Below are positions 24,839 to 35,900 of a stretch of 64,000 bases of DNA, piece by piece. The position numbers and the translations under genes are program-made. The stretch is taken from positions 1,729,097 through 1,793,096 of the forward strand of contig JAQFVV010000151.1 of assembly GCA_028023455.1 (NCBI GenBank). Direction: 5' to 3'. The stretch is from Epiperipatus broadwayi. Lineage: Eukaryota > Onychophora > Udeonychophora > Euonychophora > Peripatidae. The notes under the pieces are model-generated. The model made no database searches. It was not told where the DNA came from and was given only the letters and a program-made list of their open reading frames with translations. The first letter of the stretch is position 1. Every line of letters starts with the position of its first letter.

Positions 24839-25161
24839 ATAGACAATACAGATTAGTAATTACACAATGTTTCGAGTAGTATTATTCTCCACTCTTGTTC
24901 GGGTGTTGCTGGCCTATATGCACAGTGACAATATTTGCTTAGAAGTTGAATTCGCACCTTTAGATTCTTGAATATAGAATTTAAGGTAAACGCTCAGTTG
25001 GTAGAGCATTGGCCTTAAATTCAATATTCAAGAATCTAAAGGTATGAATTCAACTTCTAAGCAAATATTGTCACTGTGCATATAGGCCAGCAACACCCGA
25101 AGAAGAGTGGAGAATAATACTACTCGAAACATTGTGTAATTACTAACCTGTATTGTCTATT
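24839..25161. repeat. Near-perfect palindrome with tRNA-like centre
   Basis: Arms of about 149 bp (24839-24987 and 25012-25161) are almost perfect inverted copies. The 24-base loop contains GCTCAGTTGGTAGAGC, which is a tRNA D-arm and pol III A-box. AGGTATGAATTC in the right arm, about 45 bases on, resembles a B-box. It looks like a tRNA-derived SINE copied into a fold-back. Confidence 0.8.
24985..25055 (+). other. tRNA-derived SINE head (A- and B-box)
   Basis: A-box at 24991-25007 (GCTCAGTTGGTAGAGC) and a weaker B-box (GGTATGAATTC) near 25041-25051. The anticodon region is not tRNA-like, so this is a SINE promoter, not a working tRNA. Confidence 0.6.
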
Positions 25162-25865
25162 TGCAAATTCAATAATGCTTTTATTTTTTATCATTTCATT
25201 TTTGCATATAAGTAGGTTTAATTTTTTGTTTTTATATATGTCTCCTATTTGTTTTGCATGTACATATGTATATAATAATGAAATTATTGTGTTCACAAAT
25301 GGTTAAATTTCAGATTTTAGCGTTTGTCATAATTTTGTGTGGAATATTTATAAATTATTAGAATCATGAAAAAAAAAGCCTGCCAAATTTAATAAAATAT
25401 TGGTAGGAAATAAAATTAATTTATAAATTTTATGTTACGTGTTGTGTACCTACATAATTTTATGTTAACAGTATAAAATACGTTTTGTATTGAAATTATG
25501 TAATTTAACAGTTTTTTTTTTTTTTGTATAGAATGAAAAACCATGATAAAAGATAGTATTGGATACAATCATTTATTATCTAATCATGAAAAATAAACAT
25601 AACTTTTTATACATTCATTGCATATGTTTTTTTTATTATGTGTTGTTGTATTACTTATTATACAGTGAAACAGCTATCAGTTAAGGTCTGTTACTTCAGA
25701 AAATATGAAAATATTTTATCATTATAGAGTTAGTGATTGATAATTATGTTTTTTATTTTATTGGTATAAGATTATAAATATGTTATAATATAATATTAGA
25801 TTAGCGGAGTTAATTATAGGCCAATTATCTAAAATCTTAAGCGTGCATGGAAATTATATATTTAT
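25162..25865. other. Intergenic AT-rich DNA
   Basis: Mostly A/T with short poly-A and poly-T runs. I see no gene or defined repeat. Confidence 0.5.
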
Positions 25866-26013
25866 ATATAATTAATAAAACAAGTCATAAATTTCGTAAC
25901 TTGCTTTTAAGCTTGCATTTAAATGATCACTAGATGGATCTTACCAATAGCTGTAAACAAGCTTTATTTTTATAAGTGCCAAAAGAGAAAGAATTCAAAA
26001 TCTCTATCGCTAG

Positions 26014-26074
26014 GTCTCTACCTCCAGACCAATTGTTTTCGCGCTTATGGCTCACCTCAGTGAAGGGCTGGGAC
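26014..26074 (-). ncRNA. Hammerhead ribozyme-like motif, tandem unit 1
   Basis: Same layout as 26434-26494. Proximal stem I is CCUUCA/UGGAGG with one G-U pair and the core is CUGAGGU. The centre of stem II keeps GC pairs with two mismatches. GAAA, the AAUU loop of stem III and the GUC triplet are present. More decayed than the second copy. Confidence 0.55.
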
Positions 26075-26433
26075 TCTAGAAACTAGATCTAAAATACTAA
26101 CTCAAAATTCAGCACTTATAAAACACATTTCTATCAATTTGAAAGTCTGAACTTTTCAGACATGTAAATATCTTCAAATCCAGCTTTTCAAACCAGATAG
26201 CTATATGGGTCTGAATTCAGCTCAGTTTCACCATATAGTAAAAGCCTCTGCAATATAACATCGCAAAAACCTTCAAAGGTACACATAATAATTAATAAAA
26301 CAAGTCATAAATTTCGTAATTTGCTCTTAAGCTTGCATTTAAATGATCACTAGATGGAGCTTACCAATAGCTCTAATCAAGCATTATTTTTATAAATGCC
26401 GAAAGAGAAAGAATTCAAAATCTCTATCGTTAA

Positions 26434-26494
26434 GTCCCTACCTCCAGACCAATTGGTTTCGAGCTTATAGCTCACCTCAGTGGAGGGCTGGGAC
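26434..26494 (-). ncRNA. Type I hammerhead ribozyme candidate, best copy
   Basis: Read 5' to 3' on the minus strand from 26494, the 61 nt fold as follows. Distal stem I is GUCCC/GGGAC, then an internal loop (AGC opposite UA), then proximal stem I CCUCCA/UGGAGG. The core is CUGAGGU and stem II is GAGCU/AGCUC with loop AUA. Next come GAAA and stem III ACC/GGU with loop AAUU. The cleavage triplet is GUC. Every helix is perfectly paired. The one departure from CUGANGA is U instead of A at core position 9, which may reduce activity. Confidence 0.7.
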
Positions 26495-27094
26495 TCTAGA
26501 AACTAGATCTAAAATACTAACTCAAAAGTCAGCACTTATAGAACACATTTCTATCAATTGTAGAATATATATATATATACACACATAATGTATCCCAGTG
26601 AAAAGATCACTAGTTCTTTCTTCGTGCTGCTTTTAGTACCATTTCTAAATCAGCGTGTGTTACATAACATGTCCGGATCACTATTTATGAACAAGTAATG
26701 TGACAGTATATTTCATATCTCTGCCAATTATCTTCAGTGTTGCCCCCTGCCATCATGAAATCTTGAAAACATTCTAGTCTACTATACAAAGTTTGAATTA
26801 TTTCAAATATTTCACTAGCAATTTTGAGAAAACAAAATTGAATATGATAACTTATTGTTCCATCACATATTAAGACAAGATACACTATTATATTTTCATT
26901 TCATGATTTGTGATCTAGATGTGCTAGTGTCTTAAAATTTTTGTAGGGAATAATTAAATTATGTTGCTACATAACCCAGGTCTTGATTTAGAGATTGTTC
27001 TGCCAGCAACTTGAAGAAAGAACCAGTCATCTTTTACTGAAACACATTGTATATATATGCAAAAAAGTATACAGACACATACATATATATAATA

Positions 27095-27200
27095 TAATGA
27101 GCATGCATGACGATAGCCCCATCTTGAAAATGGTTTGGGGAATGGGATATTAGGAAAAGCTTGTTAAGAGCTATTATGACTCATTATATTACATTTGTAA
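27095..27200 (+). repeat. Family A-related fragment
   Basis: TAATGAGCATGCATGACGATAG and the later GGGATATTAGG, GCTTGTTAAGAGCTATT blocks match the ends of the family A copies at 18410 and 47036. A very decayed hammerhead-like core (ATGACGA ... TTGAAAATGG) may be present. Confidence 0.4.
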
Positions 27201-27282
27201 TACAAGTTTAAATTAAGTCATGTGATGTATGCCTTGATTTTTATTAATGTGTATATATATATATATTATATATAGGGTAAGT

Positions 27283-27670
27283 AAAAAAAAAACTTTTATA
27301 ACTTCAAAAACCCCTCCCCCCCGCCGCCCGGTTTCTCCCTCTCACGGTTACTGGGTGGGGGTTGGGGGGGGGGGGGGGGTGTTATTTCTTTACTTATAAT
27401 TTTTTTTTTATTCTTATATATAATATTTGTAAATAGGAGTTTATTAAAATTAGGTCATATGTCTTGTTTTTTTAATATTATTTTTTTTTTTTTTTTTTTA
27501 TGTTTTGTGGTTTTGTTTTATTTTGTGTTATTATTATGTGGTGTTGAGTTTGTTCTTTTCCCCATTCGTTTGTGTATTTGAGTTGGGGGGTTTTAAATTT
27601 TTTAAATTTTAGGATGTTTTTTTTTATTTTTTTAGAAAAGGAATTTTTCCGGAGGGGGGGGGGGGGGGTT
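27283..27670. other. Low-complexity block, probable poor consensus
   Basis: Runs of C, G and T up to about 18 bases with scattered breaks, unlike neighbouring DNA, next to (TA)n tracts. It looks like an unresolved simple repeat or sequencing error. No biological feature is called here. Confidence 0.6.
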
Positions 27671-27689
27671 ATATATATATATAAACATT

Positions 27690-28860
27690 AAAAGCATAAA
27701 GCTAAACTAGTCAATAAATAATCAAAATTATCCCAAATTCACAACACAACCAGACTAGCCAAAAAAATAAACTTTAAAACACTACCAATAGTTTCACTGC
27801 TATGCAGACTTCCCAAGTATAAAGAACTCAAAATATATATATATTAATGTGAAAGAAATACTAAGAGTTTAAATTTAATAAAATTTATTCACCGAGTATA
27901 CTCATGAACATGAAGCGAAAGCATTCAAAATATCCTTGATGCAATAAATTTTACTAAATTTAAACTCTGATTTAGTATTTCTTTTACAGTGATAGTTATA
28001 GTGACAGAGTATCTGTTGTGTACAACCATGAGTACTACAGTCAGAATAAAGTTGGGCTGACGAAGAAAGTAAAAAGTAATTCGGAAACAAGATTTTATAA
28101 CAATCTGACTTTATTGTTGCAAGTTAACAGGAGTAAGATTTTACCAACACAGTTAATATATTTACAAATTATAATATCATTATTATTACTTATGAAATAT
28201 ATGACCTCACGAGGTGTACATAAATTATAATAAAACAGATGTGGCCTGTATAGTCCCTAGGTCCACTTTGATGCCTTCAGTGGTGGGTTTACTGGGTCCC
28301 TTCATAGTCACTACACTCGGGCCATTATATATCTTCTGTCAGCATCGATGTGAGTGTTAATAAACTCCAATTCTCTTTATCTGTGAGCTTTCACGCTGCT
28401 AGTGGAATGTTCTAGAACAATTATTTTTGTTCCTTTTAAAGTAATTTTCTAACCTGCAACAGCTTATCAACATTTTTATCTTAACATTCATAACTTTGTA
28501 ATACTTTATTTCTTTAAATTCTATATACATTGTAACAGTATATAATATCCATTACATTAATTTAAAATTAAAAGAAAAAACTTAGTTCGTAAATAAAAGC
28601 TAAAAAAAATTGAAGAGTTGTTAAACGTATATATATATATATATATTCGCACAGATGCAAAACTTTACAAAAAAAAGTAAAGATCTAAATATAAATAATA
28701 AAAAAAGAGTAAAGATTAATATTTTTTTTTAAAGTAACAAGTAAAAATGGAATCGGATATTAATTCCTGTAATCTCAACATGGAAATGATTGTTCTTTTA
28801 AATTAAATGATTGTGTTATCGAAAAGCAAACTAGTCTTGGGGCTCATATAAAAAAGATAA
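27690..28860. other. Intergenic DNA, no gene
   Basis: Contains two inverted blocks around 27860-27895 and 27945-27990 (AAATTTAATAAAATTTATT-type sequence) and an (AT)n tract near 28628. Nothing here can be named. Confidence 0.45.
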
Positions 28861-29039
28861 CAAAAATAAATTAGATGTCCAATGAAGGCTCTGACCATAA
28901 TGAAAATTTGGAACAGGAAACCATTGTTCAGTGAATCCGGAGTATAAAAGGAAAAATATTGAAATTAAGAACAGTTCCAGCTTGATTGTTTTTTGAGAGG
29001 CATGATAAGACGCACTTGTCACCCTCTCTCACTTATTTA

Positions 29040-29110
29040 AAAATGAAAGGACTGTAATACCAGGATTGAACCAGCTAAGGCCACCTTCAGATAGACCGGT
29101 CTTCAAATAA
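29040..29110 (-). repeat. SINE fragment with B-box
   Basis: On the minus strand GGTTCAATCCTGG near 29067-29079 is a perfect pol III B-box. No intact A-box is found. Probably a truncated tRNA-derived SINE. Confidence 0.4.
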
Positions 29111-29359
29111 AGACCTTGTGGGAATTGACACCAGGAACTGGGAGCTTTTCTACTGTAAGAGATATAACTGAAAAATTTTTAGAAAAATAATTAAGAACTT
29201 TCAAGATTTGATAAGCTCAATCTAATTTTTTTTTAAATGAACTTTAATCTGACTTTTCAAATCAATTATTAATGTTTAATTTTTTTATACATTTGACTTT
29301 GCTAAAAATCATTTCCATTTTTTTTTATTATTAATATGTATTGTATAAATTATTTAAAT

Positions 29360-30260
29360 GCATTAAATTTAAGTTGGGTATAGATGACCACATGAATTCG
29401 TTAATGTTTAATTATGTTTCCATTTTCATATTTGATTAGAATATATAGACATTCAGTAAATATGATATCTCATGCTGAATATCTAAAAATGTATTTATTC
29501 GGGTGTCTTTTAAGTTATTTGGTGTCAATGCAGCATCTTATGATGAATGCCATTGGGTTTCTTTAAATTTCCCTCTGCAATTCCATCAATGACTTTATAT
29601 TTTGATCGTTTATTTTGAAATGTTTTTAACCGTGTAATCTATGTAGTCTATACTCAACATTATAAAACAAACTTAAAAAAATTCAACTGTGCGAACTTAT
29701 ATAAATGTTAAATTTAAGTTGGGCATGAATGGCTGCATATATTTGTAAAGTTATATGTTAGTTTAAGGGAGGGTAATCTTAGGTTATTTGTTTCATAGTT
29801 AAATTGGTTCAATGATTGGATATATTGGTGTAATTAGTAGATGTAGTATGAGGTTCACTACATGCAGGATCACATTATATGCCGCACACACTCTTTTGCC
29901 TGTGGAATGGGATAGTAAGATGGAAGACAATCCCTTCCTATGGAGTTTTTTTTATTGCTCTTCTCATCAGACAGATGTATTCCTGTCTGGATGAGAGTCA
30001 ATGTCTTCTATAATCATGCTGTTCAGATGTACCTTCCTGACTATGGTATTTGTGCCGTCATATTCATCCTGCACTGAATACATCAGTATATCAGATGGAT
30101 TGATGTTGGTTTGGCTGCGAACTTTTGGCCTAAGGTTAAATCAGGGATAGATTTTTTTTTTTTTCAAATGCAATCTATGTAGTTTATTCATACTCGGCAC
30201 TCTTAAAATATTAAACAAATCTGTGCGGATTGTTCAAACTAAAAATTTAAAAGTTAATAA
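29360..30260. repeat. Diverged direct repeats
   Basis: AAATTTAAGTTGGG plus a similar continuation occurs at 29366 and 29708. AATCTATGTAGT plus a similar continuation occurs at 29636 and 30172. These suggest overlapping old repeats that I cannot classify. Confidence 0.35.
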
Positions 30261-30399
30261 CCAACCTAAAATAATAAATTTTATTCCTCAATTTTATTTA
30301 TATGTGTGTAAATAAATGTGTGTTAATTACTGGCAGTGGCTTATTTTATTCTTTTTTTTTTAAATATTAATATATTTTGATAATATATATCATTATTAT

Positions 30400-31960
30400 T
30401 AATGTCTACTGCTCTGCTGAGCTAGTGGCATTGGGCTGACGGTCGGAATAAAATAAATATATAAAAAAAATTTCTTAACTTACGTATCTGCCTACTATAT
30501 AAATTGTTCAGGTTCAAAATGCCTGGTGGCGCCCTGTAGTGCAGATATGGCAAGACTCAAATTCTACCCTGACCATTATAATATATATTGTAACCCAAAG
30601 GAGAGAAAGGGAATTGGGAGAGAATGGGAATGAATGAGAAATAAGTAATAGAGACTTATGGAATGGCTTTTGCTCAGTGGCGGTTCCAATAAAAGAAAGG
30701 AGTACTACAGAGACATCTATCAAGATAAATGAGAAATTTTTTTAGTAATTATACAATAAATAGTTACTAATAAAAATTAAGAAAGGGATTACATTTCACT
30801 CCCATATTTTTATTATACTTTCATAAATTAAATTGCCCTACATCCAAATATATTCTCTGAGTATATGTTATTTGCACCAACAGAAATCTTTTATACAATT
30901 CCTCATCTTAATATTCAATGTTTAGCATATCAGAATGTCAAAGAAAAGCATGAATTCAAATACTCTACTCTTGCAGAGCAATAATAAATATAGTGTACTT
31001 CTCAAGTAACACATAGAATAATTAATGTTTATCTTGAATGGATATTTTATTCAATAATAAGAACAGTGATGATAATCTCAGGGTTCTGAATAACTTTGGA
31101 GGTCTTCTATAATCACTAGTTGCCAATGAATGAATGATATCCTGGGAGACTCTAGGAGACAAACTTTTCTTATAAAAAATGCTTCCTAACATAATTTAAA
31201 ACAAACAATTATATAAAGAAAATATCTAATTTGCTAAACAGTTGCAAAAGTAAATATTCTAAAATTCAGAACAATAATAGCCATTTATCCAGGTCATCAT
31301 TCAAAAATAATAGAAAATGATACATTTTATATCTTTTCATTATCCAATAGACAATGTAAACTAAATTATCAAGGCAAGAGACAGTGTATCCAGCCACTGC
31401 TAGTTCACAACAGTAAAGTTTAGATTCACATGAAATCAAGGCCCAGCTTTTATATGTATTTGTATTAGACAGCATTAAAACTGAAAGGAGCCACTTCAGG
31501 TCAACAGTTATCAAGTTATACCTTTTCTGAAGATGACAATAAGCCAGACTATGGTTTTAGAAGAGAGTAGTTTACCAAGAGATCATGCTACATATGCAGT
31601 CTTATCAATATGCAAAGAAGCACAAAGGTACTGTATCATGTATATAAAGTACTTACAGATATCAGTTAGTTTTAAAGGTAAATTTTTGATTAAATTCATG
31701 TAAAACTAAAATAATGAAAGAAAATAAATAACCGTTTCCAGTTTTATTTATTAAAAGTAAAACTTCAGTGAAAATGACAGTTGAAATCTCTAATTTAAAA
31801 GCAAAACAAATAAATAAATTTTGCTTGAATTATCAGTCAAAAAACAGGATTATAAACGATTTTATTGTGAAATTTAAAAAAAAAACTTGCTGAAATAATT
31901 TTAATGACTTTATAATTAATCAACATTAACCTAAAAAAAAAACTTCTGGACTGTAAAAAA
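30400..31960. other. Intergenic DNA, no gene
   Basis: A tRNA-like fragment (GAGCTAGTGGCATTGG) at about 30418 may be a SINE piece. The rest shows no supported feature. Confidence 0.35.
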
Positions 31961-32019
31961 TGTATTGACATATATGTAATGTAATGAGATTTCCTGTTTA
32001 TTAACTTTCTTTGTAATTA

Positions 32020-32480
32020 CTTATATTTTAAAAACCCATCAGAGTAAATATGGTCAATATTTATATATTAACTATACCCCCAGTCACCTTTCCAGACAGG
32101 CACAACCTGCAAGAAGCATGACATATCTCATGGGAATATTTATGAGTTTTAACCATATAGATGTCATCCAGCCTTTGACTAGACCCCAAGAAATGACAAT
32201 AACATGCCTCAAAGCTTGATCCTTGGCTAGTTATTGAATCACAAGACTAGCATAACAGACTCTAAATATTTTTATTTATTCAAACTCGTAGATAAATGAA
32301 GACAGAGGAAGAAGCTTAAATCACACCAATAATTTACAACATATTTATTAAAAGATAAAAAAAAACAAGGAATATTTAAAACTTTTTAAAAAATATGAAC
32401 ACTAAAACTACAATATTTTAACACTGATTTGCCTATTGACATATAGTTAAAAGTTCATGCAATAAAGATGTTTATAAAAA
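32020..32480 (-). repeat. Partial copy of the repeat at 45063-46685
   Basis: Shares a series of blocks with 45190-45560. These include AAAAACCCAT, GAGTAAATATG, ATACCCCC, the TTTCCAGAC and CTCATGGGAAT-type blocks, CATG..TCAAAGC-type and CACAAGACT-type blocks, and TTTATTTA near the end. It is a truncated member of the same candidate LTR family. Confidence 0.6.
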
Positions 32481-33634
32481 AGGAAATTTAACAGTTCTGT
32501 TTATGATGTTTAGACATATTTACCTAGGTTTTTAATATCACACCTGGGTAATTACCACTGTTTTCTGATTCTGTCAGATTCATAATGGGTCTCAGTAGTA
32601 ACTGGTCACTTTCTCCTGGATCAGTATATTACTGAGTCTGTTTCCATAGATTTGGTTCATGGCAGGTAAAAACATTGGCACAGGCAATTCAGATATAATT
32701 TTTTGCATGTGGCCATTAATGTTTCGAAGATTGGTGGCAGATAATAAACTCGGTCCTGATCTATCAATGCATATTTCTATTATGGTGGCCATATAAAAAT
32801 TGGTTCATTTTGCTGGACTTGGTCCTTTAAGTAAAAGCTTGTAGATTCCTCAGTGTTCTATTTCAGGCATTGCTCCAGCCTGTATTCTGATTTTCTATCA
32901 TTTATCATGTCCCAATCAACAGTCATGCCTCTACATCTCCAAGAAAAGAAGCAAGGCATAGTTCCATATTTTCCAGCCTCTAAGACTGAAAAGAGTAGAA
33001 CAGTTTTATATTTGTCATCCCTTAAGACTCAAAGGAATAGGCCTTTGCAAAGATTTTTGTATTATTTTTGTATTGGGTTGTTATCTTATAATGACTAAAT
33101 TGAGAGAGCCCTCTTGGTATTCATGGTGCATTGTGTAATTATAGTCCAGTGGCTGAATTCTTTAGTTCAGAATTGCAGGTACTATTCATTCTTTTAGCTG
33201 TCAGATGCATGTTTAAAAAAATGATGAGTACATCATTTGAGGTATGAACTTTGCTTTGATTATACATGTATATTATGAAAATTGTTAGATAGTATTTAAT
33301 TTCTCTCCTTTTTTTCCTTGAGTAGGGATATGAGACAATCATGTGTCTCATGGCATACAACTTAGTAGTTTGTGTGCATATATATTGTAAATCATACAGA
33401 GATCCAATGTGATCCCAGGATAATGGTACTTCATCATCAACCCCAGTTCAAAATAAATATAAAATTAAATATCTATATTTAATATAAAATAATTAGCATG
33501 AGAGACCACTCTTAAGAGATCAGCAACCAACTACCCTAAGTATAAGCATAATTAATTATAAGTTCACCAGAATTATAAATAAGTCTAACTCGTTCATCAT
33601 CATGAATGATCAACAATCAAAATAAATCAACAGT

Positions 33635-33695
33635 CAATCTTGTGACTGGATTTGAACTGGGTCTACTGTAGACAAGGTGAACTATTTAGCCTTTT
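33635..33695 (-). repeat. SINE fragment with B-box
   Basis: On the minus strand CCCAGTTCAAATCCAG contains a perfect B-box (GTTCAAATCC). The tRNA-like 5' part is missing or decayed. Confidence 0.45.
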
Positions 33696-34249
33696 CCAGC
33701 TTGGGGCAATTATTTAAACATTAATTTGGATGTACCAATTTATGTGCTCATCCATCAGAATATATATTCAAAACAATAATGTTGGGATATTAATATATGC
33801 TGATCATCATCAATATTCTGGCCACTTAGGATCATTAATGTACTGGCCATCTATAAACTTAAGACTAATAGAGACTAAATTAAAATAAAATGTAGTGCAT
33901 GGACTTTGAACAATATTCACTTTGTGCCAATCCAGAATGATCATCATTATCAACTGGATGTCCATATACTAAATATAAACCCCTTTCATATAATAGTAGA
34001 TAAATCTATAAAAAAAAAAACCCCTAAAAATTTTTTTGGAAAAAAAGTGGAGAATAAAATATTATTTTAAATTTTTAAAAAAAAAGTTAATAAAAAAATT
34101 TGATGTTCTAAAATAAAAATTAACTTTATAATAGACCATTATGCATAAATCTAGCTAAGAGAACACAATCCCTATAACAGTTATTGTGAACAAGAGCTGA
34201 TGCATTATATAATATTCTAAACTTTCTAGAAATAAGTTCACTGAAATAA

Positions 34250-35145
34250 TTTTAACAATTGAAAAGCTGAGTGCTTTCAAGATGGGTTGCCTCATATTCA
34301 TAGCTACAACAATAAATAATGGGGAGTAGTGTGTAGATGGTAATATGCAAATTATATGTAAATAGTTTAATTTGTCCAATGCTTAGAAATATCAAAGCAA
34401 GTGTCGCATCTGTTAATGGAGTTATTGTTGCTAGTGATAAAATATGCTTCCTTGATTTTTTATTTATGATCATTTTTCTCAATGCAAACTATTCTAGGGT
34501 TGGAGGGTTCAAACATATGACTGGTCTTTTTTGAGTGCTTAAGAAAATTGAAAAATTATCATTGTTCTTTTGCACTCTTTTATATGTATACTTGTGTTGG
34601 ATGGCTCTATTGTTAATAATGGCTTTGGTTTTACTGTAGTAAATGGATTAGCATTTAGATTGAGGGCATGAGATGCTGTAAATGATCTGGGAGGTCTGAG
34701 CAAGGTCCACTTTACTTTTAGAATTGTTTATGATTAGTGTTGGGGTGTGTATGTGAAAACTGATTCTAAATTTGTTAGGTCCAGATTTAATTAAATGATT
34801 AGAAATTTTAGCAATATAAGGGAGGATGACATGTGGAAGGTTCATATCTCTAACATTGTCTGTGATTTTCTTGTAAAATTGTTTAATTTTGTTAATAATT
34901 ATCTTATATTTGAAACCTACTTTTAATAAATCATTGATGTAGAGAGAGATGTTATCTTTCCTGTCGGTTTCAAACTTGCATAAGTGTAAGTTCCTAAATA
35001 AAAAGATGTTTAAACCCGTAAATTTATGAGAGTTAGGAGAATTGAATATCGGGTGGAAAAAGCCTCGGATTTCATATGGCTTTATGATCATAGAATAATT
35101 TATAATTATTCCTATTTGAAGTAGACATAAGTCCAGATATACCAA
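34250..35145 (-). pseudogene. Penelope-like element RT C-terminus and GIY-YIG remnant
   Basis: A 165-codon open stretch (34648-35145) includes LPYIAKISNHLIKSGPNKFR and ends YSISCPQSKC. This matches the end of Penelope reverse transcriptases, where LPY...IS..L and Y.I.C..C lead into the GIY-YIG endonuclease. After a stop, the same frame continues YYSKTKAIINNRAIQHK and then QKNNDNFSIF, resembling the nuclease domain. The RT fingers and palm are missing. Dead 5'-truncated copy. Penelope elements are known carriers of hammerhead ribozymes, which matters for this window. Confidence 0.65.
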
Positions 35146-35219
35146 TCATTTCAAGTCAATTGAATATAAGTTTATTAATAATAATAAAAAAAATGATTAT
35201 TAAAATCTGCATAATATGG

Positions 35220-35900
35220 CTATACATATATAAATTAAGCCTTCTGATTTTGATTAACATGAAAACAAAATTCAAGTTATTACATTGATTTACCTATATG
35301 TTCCAATATAAACCATGTATAATATCTGCACCCAGACATGCAGTATAATTTATGGACATATTAGGATCATATAAAAATATAATAAATGTTTAAAATTTAC
35401 ATATACATGTCTATCTAACACATATTGGTATATGCACACAGATGTGTAGTACAATTGATATATATTTCAATTGTCATATAAAATAAAATATATGCTTAAC
35501 ATTTATATGTGTCTACATAGCATGCACTGATAGATACACACAGACATGTGGCATAATAATTTTTGAACATTATTGAATCGACATAAAATAATAAATGAAT
35601 AAATTTTATTTATATGTGTATATGACATGCAGTGATAATTTTAGCGAGACATGTGGTCCAATTAATGAATATATTCCCATCATCATATAAAATACATCAC
35701 ATTTTAATATTATAAATGTTTTATACTAGGTTTACATAAACCACATATATCTAATCGCATAGATGTGTGATATAATATATTAACATATTGAATCATTATA
35801 ACCCATAAATGAAATTCAATTCTTATCATATAATATATAATTAATTATAAATTTAACATATATATGTGTGTGCATAGAAATGTATGTGCATACTGATGTT
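35220..35900. repeat. ~107-bp minisatellite, about six diverged units
   Basis: A block like ACACAGACATGTGGCATAAT recurs near 35330, 35437, 35540, 35645 and 35760. Each is followed by CATATAAAATAATAAAT-type DNA and a TTTATATGTGT block. Spacing is 105-115 bases. It begins right after the Penelope remnant. Confidence 0.75.

Larger units (their letters stand above)
25870..26560 (-). repeat. 420-bp tandem repeat (family A, retrozyme-like)
   Basis: ATTAATAAAACAAGTCATAA begins a unit at 25871 and again at 26291, exactly 420 bases apart. The second unit is partial and runs into an (AT)n tract near 26565. Each unit carries a hammerhead core on the minus strand at the same offset. Monomers of the family occur at 18410 and 47036. 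Tandem units of a few hundred bp, each with a type I hammerhead, is the known layout of metazoan retrozymes. Confidence 0.75.

Noticed and set aside
24991-25007. A functional tRNA gene
   Set aside because: Only the D-arm is convincing. No anticodon arm or acceptor stem forms, so it is called a SINE promoter.
28049-28095. Hammerhead-like CTGACGA...GGAAAC stretch
   Set aside because: No stable stem II and an extra G before GAAA; stem I does not pair.
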